Positions 17,297 to 28,575 of a stretch of DNA of 64,000 bases are shown one piece after another (the first letter of the stretch is position 1; each line of letters begins with the position of its first letter). Made by a program: the position numbers and the translations under genes. This stretch comes from Pseudomonadota bacterium (GTDB taxonomy: Bacteria > Pseudomonadota > Gammaproteobacteria > Steroidobacterales > Steroidobacteraceae), in contig JADJOO010000005.1 of the NCBI GenBank assembly GCA_016713725.1, forward strand, positions 186,001 to 250,000. The letters are read 5' to 3'. Under the pieces are notes generated by a model. The model searched no databases and had not been told where the DNA came from. It was given only the letters and a program-made list of their open reading frames with translations.

Positions 17297-20200
17297 TGCT
17301 GTCCCTCCTGAGTCACGTCGTAGGTTCCGATCGCGAATCCGCCTTTGAGTTCGCGGAGGTAATCCGGGCCGAGATATTCAGCGCCGAGCGACTGGAACAG
17401 CACGCCGCCAGCCTGGCGGCGGCCCAGGCCGTCACGACGCGACCAGTCGCGGTCCGGCCGCTGACCGCACGACTGCGCGACAACCACAGGGCGCTCCTTG
17501 ACGCCCATCGTGCCATCGCGAAGTCCATGGCCGCGGGCGGGGCCATCACGCCGGCGGCGGAATGGCTCGTCGACAACTATCACGTCGTCGAAGCGCAGAT
17601 CCGTCAGGTCCGAGACGACCTGCCACCCGGCTATTACCGGCAACTGCCGAAGCTGGCCGACGGTCCGCTGGCCGGCTATCCGCGCGTGCTCGGGCTGGCG
17701 TGGGCCTTCGTCGCGCACACGGACAGTCGCTTCGATGCCAACCTGCTGCGCCAGTTCGTGGCTGCTTATCAACGCGTGCAGCCGCTGACGATCGGCGAGC
17801 TATGGGCGATCGCAATCACCTTGCGCATCGTGCTCATCGAGAACCTGCGGCGTGCGGCCGAGTTGATCGCGAGCCGGCGCGACGTCCGCCAGCAGGCTGA
17901 CCGCGTGGCGGACCGGCTCCTCGGGATCGGCGGCAAGGAGGCGCAGCCGCTGGCGACGGTGCTGCAGGAGCTGCAAAGCGTCCAGCTGTCGACGACGTTC
18001 GCCGTCCAGTTGCTGCAGCGGCTGCGCGACCAGGACCCAGAAGCAACTCCCGCATTGACGTGGCTCGAATCGCGTCTGGCGACTGCCGGCACGACGGCGG
18101 ACGAAGTCGTCCGCGACGAGCACCAGCGCCAGGGCGCATCGAGCGTGACTGTCCGCAACGTGATCACGAGCATGCGCTCCATCTCGGCGGTCGACTGGAC
18201 AGACCTGTTCGAAGCGATGAGCCTCGTCGACGCCGTGCTGCGTGCGGATACCGAATACGCGCAGTCGAACTTTCCGACTCGCAACCGCTGTCGTCACGCG
18301 ATCGAGGAGCTGGCGCGGGGTTCGCGGCACTCCGAGCTGGAGATCGCGGAGCACGCGATGCGGGTCGCGGGCGCGGGTTGCGACCAGCGCGAGCGGAGTT
18401 CCGGGTTTTATCTCATCTCGCGGGGGCGCCGGGAATTCGAGGATCGACTCGACTATCGGCCGTCGCTGCAGGCGGGGATCAACCGGCTCATCGCCCGCAT
18501 GGGAATCCGCGGCTACATCGCGGGCGTCGTGCTGCTTGCGGTCGTCGGACTTGCGTGGCCATTGTCGGTACTGCTGAGCGGCGGCGTCGGTGCGCTGGTT
18601 TGCGTCGTGCTGGGGTTGTCGGGTCTCGTGCTCACGTTGGACGCTGCGATGGCCATCGCCAATGCCAGCATCACGAGCCGCTTCGGCGCCAGGCCGCTGC
18701 CCGAAATGGACCTCGCGGAGGGCATTTCCGCTGACATGCGAACGCTCGTGGTCGTGCCCGTCATCCTCACGAGTCGCGAGGCGATCGCCGAGCACGTCGA
18801 ACACCTGAGGATTCACCACCTGGCGAGCCTGGACGGTGACGTCAGCTTCGCCTTTGCTCTCGGACTGGGCCGATGCCGCGTGCGACCGGGTCGCAGGCGA
18901 CGAAGCGCTGCTCGGGTGCGCGGCCGAGGACATCCGCTGCTTGAACCTCAAGTACGGTCCCGGGGCGGCAGGCGATCGCTTCCTGCTGCTGCATCGGCGA
19001 CGGTTGTGGAACGAGGCGCAGGGAGCCTGGATGGGCTGGGAGCGCAAGCGCGGCAAGCTGCATGAGCTGAATCGCCTGCTGCGCGGCGCCGTCGACACGA
19101 GCTTCCTGGCCGTCGACGGCAAGCCACCCACCGTTCCAGCCGGCGTGCGCTACGTGGTCACGCTCGATGCCGACACGGTTGCCGCGAGACACGGTGCGGC
19201 GGCTGGTCGGCAAGATGCGGCATCCTTGAATGCGCGCGCGCCTTGACGAACGGAGCGGGCGAGTCGTCGAGGGTTACGCGGTACTGCAGCCCCGAATCGC
19301 GTCGTCGCTGCCGCTCGGCTACGACGGCTCGCGCTACCAGCGCCTCGTTTCCGGTGCCGGCGGCATCGACCCGTATGCGTCCGCCGTGTCCGACGTCTCG
19401 TTCGTCGGCAAGGGCATCTACGACGTCGATGCGTTCGAGGCGGCACTGGCGGGTCGTGTGCCGGAGAACACGTTTCTGAGCCACGACCTCTTCGAGGGAA
19501 TCTTCGCCCGGGCCGGACTCGCTTCGGATATCGAGCTCGTGGACGAGTATCCCGCCCGCTACGCAGCGGCGACGGCTCGTTCCCACCGCTGGGTGCGCGG
19601 GGACTGGCAGTTGCTGTCATGGGTCTTCGGTTGCGGTCCGGCCGTCGCCCGGCGTCGCCGTTCCATCACCATGCTCGGTCGATGGAAGATGTTCGACAAC
19701 CTGCGCCGGTCCCTCATGGCGCCGGCAAGCATGATCACACTCGTGATCGCGTGGATGCTGCCACTGCCGTACGCTGCGCTGTGGACGGCATTCGTCGTCG
19801 CAATGCTCGTGATTCCGAACCTGCCTCCCTTGCTCGCCGGTCTCCTGCCGCGTCACACCGGCATCGCACTGCGGAGCCATGTTCTGGCGGTCGCGGCCGA
19901 CGCCCGGCTGGCTGCGGCCAGGACGGCGCTGACCCTGGCGTTGCTGGCACACCAGGCATGGTTGATGTGCGATGCGATCGGACGGACGCTGTACCGGCTG
20001 TTCGTCAGCCGACGCAGCCTGCTGGAGTGGGTCACGGCGCAGGAGCAGAACAGCAAGCGCCTGGACGTGGCTGGGCACTACCGCCTGATGGCCGGCGCAC
20101 TCGTCATCAGCTTCTCGGTCCTCGGGCTCGTGGCAGCGGGAAAGGTCAGTGTGCTGTTCGCGTTGCCGTTCACGCTGCTCTGGCTGGCGTCACCGCTCAT

Positions 20201-23200
20201 GGCGTGCTGGGTGAGCCAGCCGTCGCGCATCGCTGAATCGCAGCCCGTGTCCGACGTCGATGCTCGTGCGCTGCGCCTGGTCGCTCGCCGCGCCGGCACT
20301 ACTTCGACACGTTCGTGACGCCCGCGGACAACATGCTGCCGCCGGACAATTTCGGGAGGAGCCGAGGCCGGTGCTGGCCCACCGCACGTCACCCACCAAC
20401 CTGGGCCTGTACCTGCTGTCGATCGTCTCGGCGCGCGATCTTGGCTGGGCCGGCACCATCGACGCCATCGAGCGGCTCGAGTCGACGCTCGCAACCATGG
20501 GCCGACTCGAGCTGTGCCACGGACACTTCTTCAACTGGTACGACACGCAGGACCTGCGGCCCCTCGAGCCGCGGTACGTCTCGTCCGTGGACAGCGGCAA
20601 CCTGGCTGCGCATCTGCTCACGCTGGCCAATGCCTGCGACGAAATGAGAGCCGGGTCCGCTGGCGCCGCACGGATCCTTGCCGGGATCGGCGACGGGCTG
20701 GCGCTGGCCCGCGATTCGCTCGGCACCACGGCCGATGCTCGGCTCGTCGCAGCGATCGAAGCAATACGCACCGGGCTTTCGGACCGGACGCCGAGGTCCG
20801 CACCGTTCGCTGCGAGCCTGGACGCGCTGGTGATCCGGGTCGGCGAGCTCGTCGCACTGGTTGCGCAGTTGGCGAGCGAGGGGGGCGACGAAGGCAGCGC
20901 GGAGACGGCCGTGTGGGCCGAAGCCACGCTCCACACAATCGAGAGTCACCTGCGCGACCTGGTGCCAGCGCCCACGACGGGCGCCGGTTCGTTGTCGCAG
21001 CGCCTCGATGCGCTCGCGGCGACATCGCGCCGCATGGCCGCGGCGATGGGCTTCGGCTTTCTTTTCGACCAGGAACGCAGGCTGCTCTCGATTGGCTACC
21101 GCGTCCTCGAGGGCAGCCTCGATTCGAACTGTTACGACTTGCTCGCGTCCGAAGCGCGACTGGCCAGCTTCGTCGCGATCGCTAACGGCGACGTCCCCGC
21201 GCGGCACTGGTTCCGCCTCGGGCGTTCCCTGGTCCGCGTTCGTCATGGCGCGGCGCTCGTCTCCTGGTCCGGCTCGATGTTCGAGTACCTGATGCCGTCG
21301 CTCGTCATGCGCGCGCCCGCCGGCAGCCTGCTCGAGCAGACCAGCCACCTCGTCGTCGATCGTCAGCAGGCGTACGGCAGGAAGCTCGGCGTGCCATGGG
21401 GAATCTCGGAGTCTGCCTACAACGCGCGCGACCTCGAGCGCACCTACCAGTACTCGAGTTTCGGCGTGCCTGGACTCGGCCTGAAACGCGGGCTCAGCGA
21501 GAACACCGTCATCGCACCGTACGCGACCGCGTTGGCTGCGATGGTCAGGCCGCACGCGGCGGTCCGCAACTTCGCGAGGCTGGAGCACATCGACGCGCGG
21601 GGCCTGTATGGTTTCTACGAGGCGTTGGACTATACCGCGCGACGCCTGCAGGCTGGTGAGCCGTTTGCCATCGTGCGCGCCTACATGGCGCACCACCAGG
21701 GCATGACGATCGTGGCGCTCGCCAACACGCTGCTCGACGGTGTGATGCGCAAGCGATTTCACGCGGAGCCGCGCATCAAGGCAACTGAACTGCTGCTGCA
21801 GGAACGGACGCCGCGCGAGGTGTCGCTCCCTGTCGCGAGCATCCCGGAGAGCGGTACCGCGGAGTGGTCGGACGAAGTCATGCCGATGCTGCCTCGTACG
21901 ATCGACACGCCGCACCACCTGACACCGCGCACGCGGGTGCTGTCGAACGGCCACTACTCCGTGATGCTCACGGCCGCCGGGTCTGGTTACAGCCAGTGGC
22001 ATGACCAGGCTGTCACGCGCTGGGCGGCCGACGTCACCTGCGACGCCTCGGGGTCGTACCTTTTCCTGCGCGACGTCGACGACGGCAAGGTCTGGTCTGC
22101 TGGATATCAACCGACGGGGGTCGAACCTGACGCCTACGAAGTTACGTTCAGCGAGCACCGGGCCGAGTTTGTCCGTCGCGACGGCGACCTGACGACGACA
22201 CTGGACGTGGTCGTGTCGGCCGAGTGCGACGCCGAGGTGCGCCGCGTCTGTCTCGCGAACATGGGCGATCGCGTCCGGACGATCGAGGTCACCTCCTATG
22301 CGGAAGTCGTGCTGGCCCCGCGCGCTGCCGACGAGGCGCATCCGGCGTTCTCCAAGCTATTCGTGCAGACCGAACACCTGCCGTCGATCGGCGCGCTGCT
22401 CGCGACACGACGCCGACGCTCACCGCAGGAGCCAGCCGTCTGGGCCGCACACCTCGCGGTCACCGAGGGCGACGTCATCGGGTCCGGTCGCTTCGAAACG
22501 GATCGCGCGAGCTTCGTGGGCCGCGGCCGGCAAGTGCACGCGCCGGTTGCTCTTGACGGCGATCCCCCCGAGCCAGGCAAGACGGGGACAGTGCTCGATC
22601 CAATTTTCAGTCTTACGCGCCGCGTGCGACTGGCGCCGGGTGCCACGGCGCGCGTCGCGTTCTGGACGCTGGTCGCCCCGTCGCGTGAGGAGGTGCTGGA
22701 TCTCGTGGACCAGCACCGAGACGTGCCGGCCTTCGACCGTGCCGTGACGCTTGCATGGACGCAGGGCCAGGTGGAGTTGCACCACCTTGGGATCGCCCCC
22801 GACGAGGCAATGCGCTTCCAGCGCCTGGCCGGCCACCTGCTCTACCACGACCCGGCTCTGCGGCCGTCGTCCGAAGTGCTTCGGCGCCGCAACGGCGGAC
22901 AGCAGGCGCTCTGGGCCCACGGCATTTCGGGCGACCTGCCGATTGTGCTCGTGCGCATAGACGATATCGACGATCTCGGCATCGTGCGGCAGGTTCTGCG
23001 TGCGCACGAGTACTGGCGCCTGAAACAGTTGAACGTCGATGTCGTGATCCTGAACGAGCGTTCGTCGTCCTACGTGCAGGACCTGCAGTCGGCGCTGGAG
23101 TCACTGACACGTACCGGCCTGTCACGGGTGAAGATCCACGGCGATTCGGTGCGGGGCGGCGTGTACATCCTGCGCTCGGACATCATTCCGAGCGAAACGC

Positions 23201-25769
23201 GCCTGGCCCTGCTGGCCGCTGCGGGCGCCGTGCTCCTCAGTCGTCATGGCAGTCTCGCGGAGCAACTCGATCGGTTGGAGCAGGGGCCGCCGGCCGCGCC
23301 ACCCCCGCCTGCCGTCGTGCGCTCACGCCGCGATTCGGCGGATGCCTCCCCCGACGTGCCGACGCTCGAGTTTTTCAACGGCTTCGGTGGCTTCACGCCC
23401 GACGGCGAGGAATACGTGACGGTGCTGCGCGACGGGCAGCGCACGCCCGCGCCGTGGGTCAACGTGGTTGCCAATGCCGGATTCGGCTTCCACGTGTCGG
23501 CTGATGGCGGCGGCTGCACCTGGGCTGGCAACAGTCGTGAGCATCGACTCACGCCGTGGTCGAACGATCCGGTTGGAGATCGGTCGGGAGAAGCCATCTA
23601 TGTTCGCGATGACGATTCCGGCCTGCTGTTCGGCCCGACGGCACTGCCGATCCGCAAGGCAAGCGGCGACTACCTGGCGCGGCACGGGCGGGGATACAGT
23701 CGATTCGAACATACGTGTGCCGACATCGCGCTCGACCTGCTGCAGTTCGTTCCCGGCGACGAGCCGGTCAAGGTGTCGCGCCTGCGCATCCGCAACCTCT
23801 CGGGTCGCACGCGCCACCTGACGCTGACCGCCTACGTGGAGTGGGTGCTCGGCACGTCGCGCAGCAGCACTGCGCCGTTCGTCGCGACGGAGATCGATCC
23901 GGTCACGGGTGGCATGCTGGCACGCAACCTCTGGGGTGGCACCGACGCCCGCATTGCATTCACCGACCTGGGCGGTCTGCAGACAGCGTGGACCGGCAAC
24001 CGGATGGAGTTCATTGGTCGCAACGGCACGCTCGAGCGGCCCGCGGCGCTCGCGACAGGGGCGAAGCTTTCCGGTCGCACCGGCGCAGGCCTTGACCCTG
24101 CGGCGCACTGCAGACCCCTGTCGCGCTCGCCGCGCATTCTTCCGTGGAAATCGTGTGGCTGCTGGGTGAGGCAGGCACTACGCAAGCCGCCCAGGCGTCG
24201 ATCTCGCGCTGGCGCAGTGAGGACGTGGACGGCGCGCTGCAGTCCGTGCGCGCGGACTGGAGTGCCGTGCTCGACACCGCCACGGTCAGGACGCCGGATC
24301 GCGCGTTCGACCTCATGCTGAACGGCTGGCTGTTGTATCAGGTACTCGCGTGCCGCGTCTGGGCCCGCAGTGCGTTCTACCAGTCCAGTGGCGCCTACGG
24401 ATTCCGCGATCAGTTGCAGGACGCGATGGCGCTCATCCAGGCGCAGCCGGCCCTCGCGCGCGAGCACCTGCTGCGGGCCGCCGGCCGGCAGTTCGTCGAG
24501 GGCGACGTGCAACATTGGTGGTTGCCGCAAACGGGACGCGGAGTGCGCACCCGTGTCTCCGACGATCGTGTCTGGCTCGGCTATTGCGTCGCACACTTCG
24601 TTGAGTCGACGGCCGACGCTGGCGTGCTCGACGAGCTTGTCCCGTTCCTGGACGGACCGGCATTGCAGCCCGGTGAGACCGACAACTTCTTCCTGCCCAC
24701 CGTCGACGAGCAGGCGGGGACGCTCTTCGAACACTGCGCCCGTGGACTCGACGGCAGCCTTGCCGTCGGTTCACACGGCCTGCCACTGATCGGCACCGGC
24801 GACTGGAACGACGGAATGAACGACGTCGGCGCTGCGGGACGGGGCGAGAGCGTCTGGCTGGGATGGTTCCTGCATTTCGTGTTGTCGGCCTTCGTGCCAC
24901 TGGCAGAGGCCCGTGGAGAGCACGGGCGAGCCGCGACCTGGCGTGCACACGCTGACGGCCTGCGTTCGTCGCTCGAGGAACACGGCTGGGACGGCGACTG
25001 GTATCGACGCGCGTACTTCGACGACGGCACGCCGATGGGATCGGCGGCGAACGGCGAGTGCCGTATCGACTCGATAGCACAATCGTGGGGTGTGCTGTCC
25101 GGTGCCGCCGAACCTGCCCGGGCGGCGCGAGCGATGGCGTCCCTGGACTGGCATCTGGTCCGCCGTCAACACGGCCTGGCCCTGCTGCTGACGCCGCCCT
25201 TCGACCACTCCGTGCCGGATCCTGGTTACATCCAGGCCTACCCGCCTGGGATCCGCGAGAATGGTGGCCAGTACACGCACGCGGCTGCGTGGGCGGCAAT
25301 CGCATTCACGCAACTCTGTGACGGCGACAAGGCAGCCGAACTCTTTGCGCTGCTGAACCCGATCAATCACGCGCTCACGCACGACGATGCATTGCGTTAC
25401 AAGGTCGAACCCTACGTCGTGGCGGCTGACGTCTATTCCGAGACGCCACACGTGGGACGCGGCGGCTGGACCTGGTACACCGGCTCGGCCGCCTGGCTGT
25501 TTCGCGCCGGCCTGGAATGGATTCTCGGTTGCCGCATTCGAGGCGCCGACCTGCTGCTCGATCCGTGCGTGCCGCGGAGCTGGACCGAATTCCACGTCAG
25601 CCTTCGCTACCGTGGGACCCACTACGAGATCGCGTTCGAGAATCCCGGCGGCGTCAGCAAGGGACTCGTCACGCTGCAGCTCGACGGCGCCGAACTGGCT
25701 CCGCGCCCAGGGGTGGTGCCTTTGGTCGACGACGGCGTGACTCACCAGGTCCGCGTCGTCCTCGGGTGA
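17296..25769 (+). pseudogene. ndvB: Cyclic beta-1,2-glucan synthase (NdvB/ChvB type), multiple frame breaks
   Basis: Giant inner-membrane enzyme (about 2820 aa, the family's normal size) that polymerises UDP-glucose and cyclises the chain for the periplasm. The N-terminus (IRAEIFSAERLEQHAASLAA), the GT84 part with VTLDADT and helices at about 18.5-18.65 and 19.7-20.2 kb, the glucoamylase-like middle (HFFNWYDTQDL, TPADNMLPPDNF) and the C-terminal GH94 part (GTGDWNDGMNDVG, SETPHVGRGGWTWY) are all there in order. The frame changes near 18854 (one T too many), 19175, 19225-19245, 20293, 20353 and 24104 (one base short at each of the last three). Single-base errors fix most; 19175-19245 needs more than one change. 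It is either a badly called intact gene or a real pseudogene. Confidence 0.8.
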
Positions 25770-25823
25770 CGACCACACTACGCCGCGCGACTGCGTCGCC
25801 GGCAAACACAGGAGAATCCCCGC

Positions 25824-25883
25824 ATGACAACCCAGACCTTCGCTTCGAGCTGCCTGCGCGGCAGGGTCGAGGCCGCGGCATGA
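25824..25883 (+). CDS. Possible 19-aa leader peptide or displaced start of the diguanylate cyclase
   Basis: A strong Shine-Dalgarno (AGGAG at 25810-25814) precedes ATG 25824, which opens only MTTQTFASSCLRGRVEAAA before a TGA at 25881-25883. That stop overlaps the proposed cyclase ATG (ATGA at 25880). It may be a translational leader coupling ribosomes into the cyclase, or the true N-terminus displaced by a base error, given how often frames break in this window. No similarity recognised. Confidence 0.3.
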   Translation: MTTQTFASSCLRGRVEAAA

Positions 25884-26749
25884 CTGCGGATCCACCCGCG
25901 GCATTGGAGCAGGCGCTCGAGCAAAGCCATGGCGTCAAGGTCAAGGTGGAGGCGTGCGCGGATGACCTGGCCTTGCAGAACGACGCGGTGCAGCAGCAGA
26001 TCGACAGGGGTGCGACGACGCTGCCCGCCGGCCAGGCGTTGCAGGACAGCCAGGTCGTCGAAGCCACGGTGCAGGAGTGCGCCGACGACCTGGACGAGGT
26101 TACCGCCACCCTGGCCCGGGGCATCGCGGACATCAAGCAGGTCGAGGTCGCATTGACCCGCTCACGCGTGGCCTTGGTGGAAGCCGAGGCATCGCTGTTG
26201 ACGGCACAGGAGGACGAGCGCCACGCCACGATGCGGGCACTGCATGACGCCGCAACGGGACTGCCCAACCGTGTGCTGTTCGATGATCGCGTCACGCAGG
26301 GAATCTCACTGGCCGAGCGACACGGTTGGAGCCTGGCGGTGATGTTCCTCGACCTCGATCGCTTCAAGAGCATCAACGACGATCATGGTCACGCCGCGGG
26401 AGACCTCGTGCTCAGGGAGGTTGCCAGCCGTCTCTCGCAGCATGCGCGCGACGAAGACACGATCTGCCGCGGTGGCGGTGACGAGTTCCTGTACCTGCTG
26501 GTCAATCCGAAGAGCAGGGCTGATGTGGAACGCAAGGCCCTTGCCGTGCTGAGCGACATTGCCCAGGCGATCAAAGTGGGTGGACGCGACCTCGTCATCC
26601 GCGCCAGCATCGGGGTTGCCCTGTATCCGCGTGACGGCACGACGGTAGACCAGCTGGTCCGAAACGCCGACACGGCGATGTACCGCGCCAAGAACGGCGG
26701 GTGCGGTTATGTCCTGTTCAGCCCTGCGCAGGCAACCTCTGGTGCCTGA
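25880..26749 (+). CDS. Diguanylate cyclase (GGDEF) with N-terminal coiled coil
   Basis: 289-aa soluble protein from ATG 25880. Residues 1-120 are alanine/glutamate/valine-rich with heptad character (coiled coil), and 125-285 are a GGDEF domain: DAATGLPNRVLFDDR, DLDRFKSINDDHGH, CRGGGDEFLYLL and YRAKNGGCGY. The active site GGDEF is intact, with an RDED inhibitory site five residues before it. No membrane segment or recognised sensor is present. It follows the glucan synthase by about 110 bp and may be co-regulated with it. The start is unsure because an upstream ATG has the better ribosome site. Confidence 0.83.
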   Translation: MTADPPAALEQALEQSHGVKVKVEACADDLALQNDAVQQQIDRGATTLPAGQALQDSQVVEATVQECADDLDEVTATLARGIADIKQVEVALTRSRVALVEAEASLLTAQEDERHATMRALHDAATGLPNRVLFDDRVTQGISLAERHGWSLAVMFLDLDRFKSINDDHGHAAGDLVLREVASRLSQHARDEDTICRGGGDEFLYLLVNPKSRADVERKALAVLSDIAQAIKVGGRDLVIRASIGVALYPRDGTTVDQLVRNADTAMYRAKNGGCGYVLFSPAQATSGA

Positions 26750-26770
26750 CGCGCGCGCGGATGGGCCGGA

Positions 26771-27163
26771 CTATTCGGAGGTCGTGCCGTCGAAGTGCTC
26801 GACGTCGGCCTCTGCGTCGGCGCGGGTGTGGTGCACGACGCGGTCGCGGTGATTCGGCGGCGAGTACACCGTGTAGAGCTTCAGCGGCGTGGTACCGGTG
26901 TTGATGATGTTGTGATTCGCACCCATGGGCACGACGATCGCGAAGCCCGCCTTCACGGAGGTGCGCTTGCCGTCCATGACCACCTCCCCGGTTCCTTCCT
27001 CGACGCGGAAGAACTGGTCGAGCTCGTGGACTTCCGCGCCGATCTCTTCGCCTGGCGCCAGCGCCATCAGTACAAGCTGGGAGTGCCGTGCCGTGTAGAG
27101 AACCCTGCGGAAGTCGACGTTGCTGACCGCCAGTCGCTCGATGTCCTGTACGAATCCTTTCAT
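26771..27163 (-). CDS. Cupin domain protein
   Basis: 130-aa single-domain cupin from ATG 27163 with a GGAAG Shine-Dalgarno. Cupin motif 1 is EIGAEVHELDQFFRVEEGTG and motif 2 is VPMGANHNIINTG, giving His/Glu metal ligands. The C-terminal YTVYSPPNHRD is typical of the small sugar-isomerase/mannose-type cupins. Reaction unknown. It is convergent with the diguanylate cyclase. Confidence 0.8.
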   Translation of the reverse strand: MKGFVQDIERLAVSNVDFRRVLYTARHSQLVLMALAPGEEIGAEVHELDQFFRVEEGTGEVVMDGKRTSVKAGFAIVVPMGANHNIINTGTTPLKLYTVYSPPNHRDRVVHHTRADAEADVEHFDGTTSE

Positions 27164-27307
27164 GACACTTCCCGTTTTTGCTGCTGGAATCCGCAGCAAG
27201 AATCGTACCGGTTCACGTGCGCACTATCTGTACGCCAGGGTACAGAGCAGGTTCGCGTGCGCCTGACTTCTACGTAATCACTTGTGGTCGCCCGACTGGC
27301 AAAATGT

Positions 27308-27324
27308 CAGGTGGATCTCACCTG
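27308..27324. promoter_or_regulatory. Palindrome upstream of lmo0937 copy 2
   Basis: A perfect inverted repeat, CAGGTG-GATCT-CACCTG, lies 24 bp before the ATG at 27348 and just ahead of its Shine-Dalgarno. It could be an operator or a 5'-UTR hairpin affecting translation. No T-run follows, so it is not a typical terminator. The Crp/Fnr gene just downstream is one candidate binder, but the sequence does not resemble a TTGAT-N4-ATCAA box. Confidence 0.38.
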
Positions 27325-27347
27325 GTCGAACGAAGGGAGATACGCAA

Positions 27348-27494
27348 ATGCTGTGGACCGTTGCAGTTGTCCTGATCATTCTCTGGCTGCTGGGCCTGGT
27401 CACGTCGTACACGATGGGTGGCCTGATCCACATCCTGCTGGTCATTGCGATCGTCGTCGTACTGCTCAACGTCATCCAGGGCCGCCGCGCCTGA
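27348..27494 (+). CDS. lmo0937-family small membrane protein (copy 2)
   Basis: 48-aa protein, MLWTVAVVLIILWLLGLV to NVIQGRRA, about 80% identical to the copy at 14265-14411. Two helices with a TSYTMGGLIH turn. The AGGGAGA ribosome site 6-12 bp upstream sets the ATG at 27348. It lies 88 bp ahead of Crp/Fnr copy 3 on the same strand, mirroring the neighbourhood of copy 1. Function unknown. Confidence 0.85.
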   Translation: MLWTVAVVLIILWLLGLVTSYTMGGLIHILLVIAIVVVLLNVIQGRRA

Positions 27495-27582
27495 CTTTCG
27501 TCGGGCGGGGACGGCGCAGCGGTCGTCTGACTGCTCGATGGATGCAGGCCGCGATGGCCTTCGCAGGGGATAGGAGCGTCCC

Positions 27583-28338
27583 TTGAAGGATAGGTCGGCG
27601 CCCGCGGATGTGCGACTGAACAGAATTCTGGCGGCGTTGCCGGAAGCTGACCGTGAACGTGTCCAGCGCAACCTCCAGCCAGTGTTTGTCGTTGCGGGCA
27701 AGACGCTCTACGAACCGGGCGTCCGGTTGGACTACGCCTACTTCCCTGCGACGACGATCGTTGCGGACGAATACGTGACGGCCGACGGCGCGTCTGCCGA
27801 GGTCGCCATCGTCGGCAGCGAAGGGGTCGTGGGCATTGCGTTGTTCATGGGAGGCGAGTCGCGGCCGAATCGTGCCATCGTGCAGGCATCGGGATGGGCG
27901 TATCGCCTGCAGCGCCATCATCTGCACGAGGAGTTCACCCGGGCCGGAGCCCTGCAGCACTTGCTGTTGCTCTACACCCAGGCGCTTCTCACGCTGACGG
28001 CGCAGACGGCCATCTGCAACCGGCACCACACTATCGACCAGCAACTCTGTCGCTGGCTGCTGCTGAGCCTTGACCGCTCGTCCTCGAGTGTCCTGACCAC
28101 GACCCATGAGCACATCGCAAACATGCTGGGAGTCCGCCGCGAGGGCGTGACCGAAGCGGCGGGCAAGCTGCAGCGGCTCGGCCTGGTGCGCAACAGCCGG
28201 GGTCGGATCACGGTCGATGACCGTGGCGGCCTCGAGACGCGCAGTTGCGAGTGCTATCGCGTGGTGAAGCGAGAGTACGACCGCCTGCTGCCGGACGTGG
28301 CGACAGACGCAGCTGCAGCTGACGGCATCTCATCCTGA
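27583..28338 (+). CDS. Crp/Fnr family transcriptional regulator (copy 3)
   Basis: 251-aa paralogue of the regulator at 12543. It starts with TTG at 27583, 6 bp after an AGGAG-type site. The sensor roll (GKTLYEPGVRLDYAYFPATT, IVGSEGVVGIALFMGG) and the helix-turn-helix (HEHIANMLGVRREGVTEAAGKL) are intact. No FNR-type cysteine set and no obvious cAMP pocket; the CNRHHTIDQQLCRW segment is shared with copy 1. Probably regulates the small membrane protein beside it; ligand unknown. Confidence 0.85.
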   Translation: MKDRSAPADVRLNRILAALPEADRERVQRNLQPVFVVAGKTLYEPGVRLDYAYFPATTIVADEYVTADGASAEVAIVGSEGVVGIALFMGGESRPNRAIVQASGWAYRLQRHHLHEEFTRAGALQHLLLLYTQALLTLTAQTAICNRHHTIDQQLCRWLLLSLDRSSSSVLTTTHEHIANMLGVRREGVTEAAGKLQRLGLVRNSRGRITVDDRGGLETRSCECYRVVKREYDRLLPDVATDAAAADGISS

Positions 28339-28575
28339 CGGACAGGTCGCCGGAAGTTACGGGCGTCCGAGCTGGAACTGCACAGGCACAAGCAGCGCGC
28401 CAACGATTCCGCTCGGCCTTCAACTCGTGGTGCCCACCGTCCAACAGCCGGCCGGTCGGCGAGTCGCTCGGCGACGTCAGCAGGCGTTGGGACGGGGAGT
28501 GGACACAACTGACGCGCCGTCTTGCGGTGTTTACGCATGGTCCACGGGATTCGCATGCCCTAGAAATCGGTGTCC

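Noticed and set aside
20389..22341. 650-aa open frame opposite the glucan synthase
   Set aside because: Antisense shadow of conserved glucan synthase sequence.
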